Source: Arabidopsis thaliana (lineage: Eukaryota > Streptophyta > Magnoliopsida > Brassicales > Brassicaceae). From it: a stretch of DNA of 64,000 bases. The first letter of the stretch is position 1; the number at the start of each line of letters is the position of its first letter. A program made the translations under genes and the position numbers. The notes under the pieces are model-generated. The model was given only the letters and a program-made list of their open reading frames with translations. It ran no database searches and was not told the origin of the DNA. Below are positions 10,956 to 21,500 of the stretch, one piece after another. The stretch is from positions 2,171,001-2,235,000 of the forward strand of contig NC_003075.7 of assembly GCF_000001735.4 (NCBI RefSeq), written 5' to 3'.

Positions 10956-12695
10956 TGAACGCGCGCGCCCAAATGTTTTTCTTTTTAGTGTGTAAAAATT
11001 ATGAGTTGGTTTTATATATAGAAGGTTTTGTAGTTTTTTAAATAAAAAAAACTTAACCAACATATAGTTAGTTTAATGTTGTAACTCTCATCTCAATTAG
11101 TCTACTCTATCTATCTATTATGTCTTTTTAAAAAAATCTCTACTAAATGTTTATACTATGTAAGCAAAACATTGAAATCATTAGCTTATCTTAAATGTCT
11201 TACTCAAAAATGACGACTACACTTTTAATCCCCCATTCATTTTGATACTATTTTCATAATTACATATATATTTTATAATTACATATTGCAAATTTACGTG
11301 GATATGTATTCAATATTATTTATTTTTTTTCTTAAGAAAATAAAAGGATAAGCCTATTTAAGTTTCACAACTGAAAAATATTAAAACACGCATTAAAATC
11401 TAATTGATTAATTGAAAGTTTGAAACATGTCTCGCTTTGTAAAATACAGTTTTGTAATATGTCAAGCTCTGTTAAGAATGTACAAACTTTATATAAAAAA
11501 TTAATAAACTTTTAGTTCTTCTCAGAAGGATAAAACTTTCTTATTATTTTTAACATATTAACAAAAAGAATTATAATTGAATTAATGTTAATAGTGTAAT
11601 ATATTAAGATTTTCTTTATGGGATAAAGATCTTTTATCTTTTTCTAATATAGAAAAAATATTCCTTTTATGTACTTATGTGTATATTTCTTTTTGATAGG
11701 TTTAAGAGTTTTTCTATGTTTGTCTTTAAATTACGACTTTAGATTTAACATGTGACGATATTTGGTGATTATTTGGCACCTGTCGCGATCACATGAGTTA
11801 GCAACTTTAAAAATCAATGGAGTAGATAATCCTCGCCTCAATAGGCGGATGTAAAAAATATACAGAAATTTTCTTATAATATTTGACTTCTAATACCAAT
11901 CCACACTTTTTTATTTTATCTAAATATTTTTAAACCAAATTTTAATCTTACTCATTACATTTTGCAATACAATTTAACTATTTATTTTATGATAACAAAC
12001 TATATTTTAATTCGATATATTTCATCTTAATGGATAAGAGCTAATAAACAAAATCTACATATTCCATCTTATTGGTCAATTTATTTTTGACTATATTTAA
12101 ATTTTAAATAGTAACCCAGGCTTTTTCAATATTTAGTGTTCTAAATCTTATCTCAATTTTCCTATTATGTTTAAATATCCTTCAATAACGTAAGTTATTT
12201 TTGTTGTTTACTAAACAACTAATACTATGTGACTTCCACTTTAAATATTAGTACTATGTCCTAAACTTTTTACTCAAACATAATTACACTTAGTACTCAT
12301 TTATCTTTGACACAATTGAGACATCTCACCATTTTATGTGTTTTGTTGACATCTATATATTAATTTATCATAACAAAACAAAAGGAAACGGACAAAATGT
12401 TAACAAAATACACCAAAAAAAACATTTTTGAATAGGTTCCTAATTTTTTTTAAAACCCATTTTATTAATAATGTGATTTATGTATATAATTTTTGGAAAG
12501 TATTATAAAATTTTCTAATTTCTATTTTAAATATATTAACAAAATTAAATTTGATACATGTCGATATCTCCTCAAAGTACTTGACTCGTGTCGTAATCAC
12601 GTGAGTTAGTAACTTTGAAAATCCTACTTTTATATAATAAGATATTTTAACTCATCAATCAAAATTTCATACAACTTTAGGCCTATACGCCATAT
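10956..12695. repeat. AT-rich block with two diverged direct repeats; possibly Helitron-related
   Basis: No ORF. Two diverged direct copies are visible at about 11065-11830 and 12130-12640. The clearest shared block is ATCACATGAGTTAGCAACTTT (near 11790) against ATCACGTGAGTTAGTAACTTT (near 12596). The block sits where homology to copy A of the segmental duplication is interrupted, so it may be an insertion of about 1.7 kb. I could not fix TC...CTRR ends or a 3' hairpin, so the Helitron idea is weak. Confidence 0.35.
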
Positions 12696-12699
12696 ATAT

Positions 12700-12915
12700 A
12701 ACAATGAAACTTCAACTAAACCACCGAGTTACTACAATTTGACATATTAGTAAGCATCAATGACGAGATTTTAGTCAGTCATGAATATGAAGATGGTCCA
12801 TTGCTTGTGCATGCATGGTTGAGTGTTTTAAGGAGCCACATGGATTGCATATCATTGTGAATTGTTTAGCACCAGAACTCTAGGAGCAAAAGACTTCTCC
12901 TATCGTCTACGAGAT
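12700..12915 (+). repeat. Dispersed repeat, copy 2 (GAAGATGGTCCATT family)
   Basis: Direct copy of 5665-5880 and 13800-14140, carrying GAAGATGGTCCATTG, AGGAGCCACATGGATTG and AGACTTCTCCTATCGTC. It lies immediately left of the H2A.Z inverted repeat. Confidence 0.65.
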
Positions 12916-13073
12916 GAGACGTAAAAATTTTACGTCTCAAGACTTAACACTTAAACTACTTATCCGATCCAAAACTAGAGTAACTGAAACACCATAAGCT
13001 ACTTAACTAGCATATCACATCATATTAGTTGACTTAAGAAACAAATTACTCCTTGGTTGTTTTGTTGATGAGA

Positions 13074-13340
13074 CTAGTGGATGTGAGGGATCACACCTCC
13101 TCCAACAATTGTTCCTTTGATGAGTGTGTCAAGCTCCTCATCTCCTCTAACCGCCAACTGCAAATGCCTTGGAGTTATCCTCTTCACTTTCAAATCCTTG
13201 TTAGTGTTTTCGGCCAACTGAAGAACCTCAGTAGTTAGGCATTCAAGGATTGAAGTCGTGTAGACAACATCAGTCGCACCAACAGTACCATGTGCAGAAA
13301 CTCTGGTCTTAAGTTGCTTGTGAATACGAGCCACTGGAAA
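13074..13340 (-). pseudogene. Histone H2A.Z variant fragment, left arm
   Basis: On minus, a splice acceptor (TTTCAG at 13346-13341) leads into [18 protein letters not shown] and the rest of the H2A histone fold, ending VIRR-less but with the H2A.Z-type [19 protein letters not shown] and GGGVIPHIH. About 88 codons are open. The first exon with the start codon and basic tail is absent. A TAG follows PHIH where functional H2A.Z proteins continue with a lysine, so the C-terminal tail is lost. Several substitutions at normally fixed positions and the missing first exon indicate a pseudogene. Functional H2A.Z replaces H2A in nucleosomes around promoters. Confidence 0.85.
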
Positions 13341-13419
13341 CTGAAAGAAACAAAGAAACAATATCAGTATAAAATTTCATCAAATTAGACTACAAAAAAT
13401 GAAATTTCTTTGTTTATTT

Positions 13420-13735
13420 CAATTTCTAGTGGGTCGTATTCACATACAACTCAAGACTAGAGTATCTACAACATGGTCTACTTGGTGCTATTGTTGTTGA
13501 CTACACGCCTTCAATCCTAAAGTGCCTAATTTCATAGGTTATTGAGTTACTTAGAAACACAAGCAATGATAAGAAAATGAAGAGGATTACTCCAATGCAT
13601 TGATAGTTGGTGATCGCAGGAGATAAGGATCTTGATCCATTCATCAAAGGAACAATTGGTGGATAAAGAGTAGTCTCTCACATCCACATGTCTCTCATCA
13701 ACAAAACCACGAAGAAGTGTTTTGTTTATTTAGTC
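13420..13735 (+). pseudogene. Histone H2A.Z variant fragment, right arm, degenerate
   Basis: On plus, the same acceptor and exon can be followed: VGRIHIQLKTRV near 13428, then stops and substitutions. Recognisable DNA-level matches continue through the GGAACAATTG region near 13650 to TCTCATCAACAAAACCACGAAG near 13702, which corresponds to the tail lost by the stop in the left arm. It is far more decayed in frame than the left arm. It cannot encode a histone. Confidence 0.75.
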
Positions 13736-13799
13736 AAATGATATGATGATGTTATTTTCTAGTTAAGTAGCTTATTGTGTTTGTGTTTTTTTTTTTCTA

Positions 13800-14140
13800 A
13801 TACAAGATCCAAAAACCCTAAAAATATCCTAAAACAGAATTACTCCATGGAAAAGGAATGTAGTTTCGGTATGTGCTACTGGAACTTCAACTAAACCAGC
13901 GACCCATTACAATACAAAGCCATTATTGACACTCATGTTTCATGTATTGTCATTCTGGTGAAACATGAATGTTTAAGCATTAGTTAAGATATTTTAGTCA
14001 TTCGTGAATATGAAGATGGTCCATTAGTTATGCGAATCCATAGTTTATTGTTTCAAGGAGCCACATAGATTGTAAAGTCATTGTGAACTGTTAGCACCCT
14101 ACTTTTATGAGCAAAAGACTTCTCTTATCATACCACCTCT
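13800..14140 (+). repeat. Dispersed repeat, copy 3 (GAAGATGGTCCATT family)
   Basis: Third direct copy, with AAAAATATCCTAAAACA, ACTTCAACTAAACCAGCGA, GAAGATGGTCCATTAG and AGGAGCCACATAGATTG. It lies between the H2A.Z and F-box inverted repeats. All three copies are in plus orientation, so the repeat is direct although the gene fragments between them are inverted. Confidence 0.65.
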
Positions 14141-14184
14141 CCCTCCACCACAATCATCCGAACATTTTCAAAAGCACTCATCCT

Positions 14185-14770
14185 CGTCGACACATCTTTT
14201 AGTATATTCGTGTTGCACTCCATGAAACATAAAATGAGACCGTTTCAAAAACATTTACCGTGTAAAATCATGTCAGTTGTTAATATCAAGAATGTGTATG
14301 CTACTTTAAGGAAGAGGCTTTCTAGATTTGGAAAATTCTTGAGTAGATTTGGAAGTGATTCCCTTCTATACATGGCAAAATAGTTAATTGCATCAAGTTG
14401 TTGAATATCGGTATTGTTTCACTTCAGTCATTAAGTACGTGAAATAAAAACCAAGTTAACTATATCATCACTAACTAATTGTCAATTGTAAACTTTAACA
14501 AAAAAGATGTGACTGACCTTAAAGTGTCACAGAGACAAGTAAATGATCTTAACATTGCATATTCTCATGAGAAAGGTTTTCAAACTATTCATGTCTTTGG
14601 GTTCAAAATAAATTCTTCTTCACATGTTACATGTATGAACATATCAAGTGTCATTTGAAGTCTGAGACTAGCTTCAACAAGCGAATCAAAACTCGCTTGT
14701 TGATACTTATCAGTCTTAATATCGAAGTATTCTAGGTTGACCATATTTGAGTTATCAAATGACAGTGGCA
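14185..14770 (-). pseudogene. F-box/LRR (FBD-type) gene fragment, left arm
   Basis: The minus frame 14771-14589 encodes LSFDNSNMVNLEYFD, then YQQASFDSLVEASLRLQMT. This resembles the leucine-rich region of Arabidopsis F-box/FBD/LRR proteins, where a line of type NLVKLEY...LDSLVEARLDL is usual. It then breaks. There is no F-box or FBD domain in this arm. It is a fragment with no start codon of its own family. Confidence 0.65.
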
Positions 14771-15372
14771 ATTAGGCTAATGAGAATGTGTCACTGTCAT
14801 TTGATAATCCAAATATGGTATACATAGAATATTTTGATAGTATGGGTGATGAGTATCAACAAGCAAGTTTTGATTCGCTTGTTGAATTTAGTCTCGAACT
14901 TCGAACGACACATGATCATATCATACATGTAACATGTTAAGAACAACTTACTTTGAAACTCAAAGACAAAAATATTTTGAAAAACCTTCTCATGGGAATA
15001 TGGAATGTTAATATCCTTTACTTGTCTTGTGACAATCTTAAGGTCGGTCCCATCTTTTTGACAAAAGTTAACAACTGAAAATTATTTAGTTATGATATAG
15101 CTAACTCGGTTTTAATTTCAGGTGTTTAATGACTGTAGTGAAACAATATATGTATTCAACAACCTGATGTTGTTAACTATTGTATCGTGTGTAGAGTGGA
15201 AATCTACCATATCTATTCAAGAATTATCCAATCTAGAAACTCTCGTCTTTAAAGTAGCATACACATTATTCAGATTAACAATTGATATGCTTTTACACAT
15301 AAATAAATTTTGAAATAGTCTATTTTTCTGCATAACGAATATACGTACTAAACAATGTGCAACGAGGATAGG
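14185..15372. repeat. Long inverted repeat (about 580-bp arms) of an F-box/LRR gene fragment
   Basis: The left arm (about 14185-14770) and right arm (about 14790-15372) are inverted copies with a loop of about 20-24 nt around 14770-14790. By eye, about four in five positions pair. The best run is 34 nt with one mismatch (around 14680 and 14860, the CAAGC(G/A)AGTTTTGATTCGC stretch). The outer ends still match (ACGAATATAC and CGAGGAT at both). A transcript crossing the centre would make a long, imperfect hairpin. Confidence 0.85.
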
Positions 15373-15570
15373 TGTTTATGCAAACGTGAGGGGAGGGGGG
15401 GGGAAGGAAATACTGTTTGGTGAAATTTCTTATGATGATGAAGACATAGAGAAGCAGGTGAAACACTTTCTAAAGACAAAGTCGAATCTTGAACAAAGGA
15501 TATTGTGCTATGATACACCAACTGATAAGATGTTACTATTAGAAGTTACTTTTATTCGCTTATGAATTTT
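14790..15570 (+). pseudogene. F-box/LRR/FBD pseudogene, right arm with FBD domain
   Basis: The plus strand repeats the leucine-rich segment (about 14800-14935), then, after an intron-like acceptor (TTTCAG near 15116-15121), a segment with VFNNLMLLTI and LSNLETLVFK (15122-15260), which fits the LRR part preceding an FBD domain. The FBD domain itself follows a G-rich tract at 15390-15403: LFGEISYDDEDIEKQVKHF, then TKSNLEQRIL. Stops lie between the segments. The F-box is absent. The combination shows that the source was an FBD-type F-box gene, a family that is very large and rapidly changing in Arabidopsis. Confidence 0.7.
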
Positions 15571-15966
15571 AAATTCATTCTTAAACTCATGAAAAGCCTT
15601 TTTTAGTCTGGATGACACAAGTGTTTTTAGGAGAAACAAACGTTTTGTAAAACTTCAAACGTGGAAAATGAAAGAAATGTGGAAAATCATCTCATTTTCA
15701 GATTAAATGACAAAAGCTTTCATGTATGTGAAGTCAAGTAATCAAGTTGTGAATGTAAATTAATGTTAAAGATCACTACATATATAAAACATAAAGCTCT
15801 AAAGTGGAAAACTCTAGTATGAACTTGTTAAATATTGGATAAAATGGGGATAACCAATTTTGTCAAAATATGTGTGGAAGTTGTGTAACAAAGGTCATAT
15901 TAATTAATTGTTGCTATACAAGATGAAAGGTCTCTTTGTTTTAAAATTTGTGTATCTATTGGAAGT
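15409..15966 (+). repeat. 558-bp tandem repeat, unit 1 (FBD domain and 3' flank)
   Basis: Unit 1 begins AATACTGTTTGGTGAAA and runs to the start of the same sequence at 15967. It contains the FBD segment and about 400 bp of non-coding tail. Only scattered substitutions separate it from unit 2. It starts just after a G-tract (GAGGGGAGGGGGGGGGAAGG region, 15389-15407). Confidence 0.93.
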
Positions 15967-16524
15967 AATACTGTTTGGTGAAATTTCTTATGATGACGAA
16001 GACATAGAGAAGCAGGTGAAACACTTTCTAAAGACAAAGTCGAATCTTGAACAAAGGATATTGTGCTATGATGCACCAACTGATAAGATGTTACCATTAG
16101 AAGTTACTTTTATTCGCCTATGAATTTTAAATTCATTCTTAAACTCATGAAAAGCCTTTTTTAGTCTGGATGACACAAGTGTTTTTAGGAGAAACAAACG
16201 TTTTGTAAAACTTCAAACGTGGAAAATGAAACAAATGTGGAAAATCATCTCATTTTCAGATTAAATGACAAAAGCTTTCATGTCTGTGAAGTCAAGTAAT
16301 CAAGTTGTGAATGTAAATTAGTGTTACAGATCACTACATTTATAAAACATAAAGCTCTAAAGTGGAAAACTCTAGTATGAACTTGTTAAATATTGGGTAA
16401 AATGGGGATAACCAATTTTGTCAAAATGTGTGTGGAAGTGGTGTAACAAAGGTCATATTAATTAATTTTTGCTATACAAGATGAAAGGTCTCTTTGTGTT
16501 AAAATTTGTGTATCTATTGGAAGT
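15967..16524 (+). repeat. 558-bp tandem repeat, unit 2
   Basis: Exact-offset copy (558 bp) of the preceding unit, ending at TCTATTGGAAGTAAT, the same sequence that precedes the unit junction. The plus frame 15908-16123 crosses the junction and encodes the FBD segment (GEISYDDEDIEKQVKHFLKT). It reads as open only because of the duplication and has no gene-like start context. Confidence 0.93.
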
Positions 16525-17350
16525 AATTTTACAAAGTCAATTTATATTTTTCTATTTAGAAATGACAATAGATTAAGTGGGAGACTGAAAGGCCACTTAA
16601 TGAAAGAAGTGGAAAAGTTTGAAAGTGGTGAAACTTAGTTTAGTAAAATAAATACAAAAGTGGAAGAGTTACTTAAAAGAAGTGCAAACCCATATTCTAA
16701 AATAACAAATATGAATAAACTACTTTGTTATATGTTTTTTTCTAAGCGTGGCTGAAACTCTCTTAAACAAGGTTCGAAACTTGCTATCCACGACACACAA
16801 TCTTTTTCAAATGACACTAAATTACATCAATGACTATATTTTCAACACTATATTTGATTTTCGTGTTGCTATTTTTTGGTAATGCTATATTTATTACTCA
16901 ACAAAGATAATATCTACAAAAGCTCTTTGAACTGAAAACACAAAGACAAAGTAAGAGCGAAGAATAAACCTTGAGTGTGCTCGAACCAAAACTGAAGAAT
17001 ATCTTGCAGCCAGACTCATCTTGGAATGAAACAAGGTAAACTCATGTTTGTCGCTCTGAATGGAAATTGAATTTAAAGAAAGAAGCAAGCTTCACGTTTT
17101 TTTTTGGGATCATGAAAAGCTTTAGGCGAGATCTTGTAATTACGAGAGAGGGAAGTTGACAAAGAGCTTGTGGTGAAAAACGACTTCTGCCTGAACTGTT
17201 TGATAATCCGGCTCTGAGATCAGAGGATGAGAGTAACGATTGTATTTATTGCCACCATGAACTAGAAAACCTTTGTTGCATATTGGTGTTTGTTTTTGTG
17301 AGAGAAACTGTTGGATGACACATCACTATACTAAGAAAGTCTTGTTAAAT
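16525..17350. other. Intergenic, no gene recognised
   Basis: No terminal repeats, domain or RNA gene seen. The minus frame at 16894-17088 (64 codons) has no recognisable similarity. Confidence 0.5.
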
Positions 17351-17978
17351 TCATCGAAGATGTGAAGAGATGAGCGTCATTGGTCTCATGTTGAAGCTGT
17401 TTGATGGGTTGATCTGAAACTTGGGTTCCATCGTCGAAAATGCAGTAGCATTAACTGGAGTTACCTCTGGTTCTATTGTTGGGGAGGAATGGCCATGAGA
17501 GTTCTGCTGCGATTGACCTGAAGCAATTTTCAGCTTGTTATATGTCACTTGCTTGATTTGATGCTGCGATTAGAGGACTGATGTCATGTTTGGGAGGAAG
17601 TTTGATGCAACTCTGAATCTAGTAGCTCAGGGGAAGAAGGTTTCAGGTTTCAAAAACAGTTTTATGTTTTGATGTTGATTCTTCCTTCTTCGTTTTGTTT
17701 GGCTACAGAACTCTGATTTTGCTTCTAAAAGATGTTCTGGAAACTTGAAAGCAAGATCATTCCAATGACATAGAGATCATCTTCTGGTTCCTTATGGTAT
17801 GATAGGAATTCGTCCTCAAAATTGGCTGCTCGCAGGTTATGTTATTCTGGATCTGTCATGGGAAATTAGCCATAAGTTTCAAACCATAAACCCAAATCGT
17901 GATCCGTCTTCTCCTGTAGCTTCGTATATCTGATGTTGGGCTTGCAAGCAATATTTCAGAATTATCTTGGTTGGTTTG

Positions 17979-18368
17979 TATTAGTCAAGTAACACACATG
18001 GATCATGGGCTTAGAGTTAACAAGAAGAAGAGAAGTTGATGAGCCCATTAACCCCTTCTAGAAGTGCGATTAGAGCCGTTAGAAGGGAGAAGAGAGGAGA
18101 GTCACGGGTAGGCTAAGGTTTCATCTTAGCCATGGTCAAGTCACTATCACTCTAGAGAAAAGTCGTCTACTCTCTCTTCATGTCTCTTTCATTTTGTTTT
18201 GTTTGTTGTAAAGGGAACCCTAGTGTCTCCCTATATAAAAGTCTTGTTCCCTACATTGTAACCAATCTAATCTAAGTAATATCTTCACTTCCTATTCTTG
18301 GCTCTTCTCTCCTCTATAAACTTCATACTTCTCCATACTTCTCATACTCTTTTCCGCATATTCTAACA
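17979..18368 (+). repeat. Copia-1 5' LTR
   Basis: Starts TATTAG, where TGTTAG would be usual, and ends CTAACA, giving a short imperfect terminal inverted repeat. The same TA start is present in the 3' LTR, so it was inherited from the parent copy. A TATA box CTATATAAAA lies at 18231-18240. Confidence 0.95.
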
Positions 18369-18514
18369 TGGTATCAGAGCATGTTCTTCGATTCTTAACA
18401 TGCTAAATCTCTTCTACTTACTCTAATCTACTTACTCTCTACATTCTTCTTAAATCTACACTTTCCTCTTCAAGAAACACTCTATTACCCAACGGTTAAA
18501 AGAGTGTACACATC

Positions 18515-21500
18515 ATGGAGAACCCAAAACCGGCGATAACGTCGGTGGTCTTGAAAGGAGAGAACTATCTACTATGGATGAGGACGACAAAAACGGTGTT
18601 ATGTGGCCGAGGGCTTTGGAGCCATGTTGAAACCAAACATGTTCAGTTTAAGGCTACCAAAGAAGACGGCGACGAAGGGTTCAAGAGGGAAGAAGAAGAA
18701 GCTGAGATCGAGAAAGAAGCCAAGTGGTTTCAAGAAGACCAAAACGTTCTCGCTATTCTTCAACATTCTCTTGAGAGCTCCATTCTTGAGGCTTACTCTT
18801 ATTGTGAAACGGCACGCGAGCTATGGGAGACACTCGAGAACGTGTATGGGAATGTGTCAAACTTGACTCGAGTCTTTGAAGTCAAGAAGGCCATTAACAA
18901 CCTTAGCCAAGTAGACTTGGAGTTCACTAAACACTTCGGAAAGTTTAGGTCACTATGGGCTGAACTTGAGATGCTTCGACCAAGTACCGTGGATCCGGCC
19001 ATTCTTAACGAGAGAAAGGAACAAGAGAAAGTATTCGGCCTTCTTCTTACACTCAATCCCGCCTTCAACGATCTCATCAAACATCTTCTTCGAGCCGACA
19101 AGCTTCCTTCACTTGAAAATGTTTGTTCTCAAGTACAAAAGGAACAAGGATCTCTCGGGTTGTTTAGTGGTAAGGGCGAACTTATCACGGCTCACAAAGG
19201 GATCTACAAAGGTGAAGAAAGGAAGGTATGGGTGTGTGATCATTGCAAGAAGAAGGGACACATGAAAGACAAATGTTGGATTCTTCATCCCCACCTAAAA
19301 CCGGCTAAGTTCAAAGCAAACATATCTCAAGAAGTTGCAAGTGACCAAGGAGAAGTGGTGAGGAAGTCAGATTTGGAGTCTCTCATAAGATCCATCGCCT
19401 CTCTAAAAGAATCTGGTACCTCTTTCTTGACCTATGAACCAAATAAAATGCTAAAGGAATCCGGTACATCTTTCTTTACTTCCGAACCAAGTAAAACTCT
19501 TGTTATAGATTCGGGCGCATCTCACCATATGATCAACAATCCTAGTCTAATCGATAATATAAAACCGGCGTTAGGCAATGTAGTTATAGCAAATGGAGAT
19601 AAAGTACCGGTAAAAGAAATAGGAGAGTTAAACTTATTTGATAAGAAATCTAAAGCTCTATATATGCCTAGCTTTACTTCAAATCTTTTATCGGTTAAGA
19701 GAGCTACTAATGATTTGAATTGCTATACAATATTTGGTCCTAATAGTGTACATTTTCAGGATATTAAGACCGGAAGGGTACTTGGAAAGGAGATGCTAAA
19801 GGAGATCTTTATGTGTTTGAGAAAACCCCATTGAGTGATTTTACTTCAGTTTCGCTTAACTCATGTTTAGCTAGTATTCTTAATGTTGTGTGGCATGCTA
19901 GATTAGGCCACCCTCATGCTCGTGCATTTGAATTAATGTTGCCAAATGTTTCTTTTGATAACTCTACTTGTGAGTCTTGTATTCTTGGTAAACATTGCAA
20001 ATCTATCTTTCCAAAGTCTTTGACTATTTATGAGAATTGTTTTGACTTGGTTCACTCGGATGTTTGGACTTCTCCTTGCATGTCTAGGGATAATAAGAAG
20101 TACTTTGTGACTTTTATTGATGAGAAATCGAAATATACATGGATCACATTGTTACCATCTAAAGATTGTGTGATGGATGCCTTTATAAATTTCCAAAACT
20201 ATGTCACTAATTACTTCAATGCTAAAATTAAGGTACTTAGATCCGACAATGGTGGAGAGTATACAAGTCACAAATTCAAAGAGTACCTTGCAAAACACGG
20301 CATCATTCATCAAACGAGTTGTCCTTACACACCTCAACAAAATGGAGTGGCGGAGAGGAAGAATCGACACCTCATGGAGGTAGAAAGGTCAATGATGTTT
20401 CATACGAATGTCACCAAGAAGTTTTGGGGAGATGCGGTGATGACGGCTTGTTATCTTATCAATAGAACACCCACCAAAGTTCTACAAGATGTTTCTACAT
20501 TTGAGGTACTAAACAAAACGAAACCTTCTCTTGATCACTTACGGGTTTTCGGGTGTGTTTGTTTTGTTTTAGTATCCGGTGATCAAAGAAACAAGTTGGA
20601 TACAAAGAGCACTAGATGCATGTTCATTGGATACTCTAGAACTCAAAAGGGTTACAAGTGCTACGATCCCATTAATCAACGTATGTGTCTTGGGATGTGA
20701 AGTTCTTTGAAGAAAAAGGTTATTACGAGAAGAAAGATTGGAATAGCTTGGCAGATCTCTCTACACCCTCAACGGATCGTGCTACAAGTTTACAGTTTCT
20801 TCTTGACCATCTTGGAGTTACTCCATCAAGTGAAAGAGAAACCAAGACAAGAGACTTGATAGAAGAACCGATTACTATTGATCAAGAAAATGAACAAGAG
20901 GAGGCCTCCAACCTACAACAAGATGGAGAGATTAATGGAATCCAAATACATGATGATATGGATACTCAAAATGAAGATGGAGGTGTTCAAGAGATAACCG
21001 ATCACCATACCACCACTATTCAGCCGGATCCTACTCCACAAGCTTCTCCAACTTTAAGACGAAGTACTCGGATTAAGAGAAAAATCTTCTCGCTTGTATT
21101 ACAACAATAAGGCGGTAGCTCACCCTATACAAGCAGTGTGTTCTCTTGCCCTCTTACCACAAGATCACCAAGCTTTTATAGGAAAGATAGAAGCAAACTT
21201 TGTTCTGCAAACCTATGAAGAAGCTAAGGAGAGTGAAGAATGGATAAATGCGGTGGCGGATGAAACCGGAGCTATGATTCGTAATCATACTTGGGATGAA
21301 GAAGACTTGCCTCCGGGGAAGAGAGCCGTGAGCTCCAAATGGGTCTTCACGATCAAGTACTTGAGTAATGGTGAGATAGAGAGACATAAAGCTCGCTTGG
21401 TAGCATGCGGGTTCACTCAAACTTATGGTCGTGACTATACTGAAACCTTTGCACCCGTCGCCAAGCTTCACACGGTGAGAGTTGTTCTCTCTCTTGCTAC

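Larger units (their letters stand above)
12985..13785. repeat. Inverted repeat of about 390-bp arms carrying H2A.Z fragments
   Basis: The left arm (about 12985-13380) and right arm (about 13396-13785) are inverted copies. Outside the coding part, ATAAGCTACTTAACTAG at about 12995 on plus reappears as its complement at about 13760-13777, and the GTTTTGTTGATGAGA block at 13059 reappears inverted near 13702-13716. The central spacer is short, so a read-through transcript would fold into a long hairpin. Both arms include intron-acceptor and exon sequence of a histone H2A variant gene. Confidence 0.82.

Noticed and set aside
13053-13238. 61-codon plus frame over the H2A.Z fragment
   Set aside because: Antisense shadow of the histone exon on minus.
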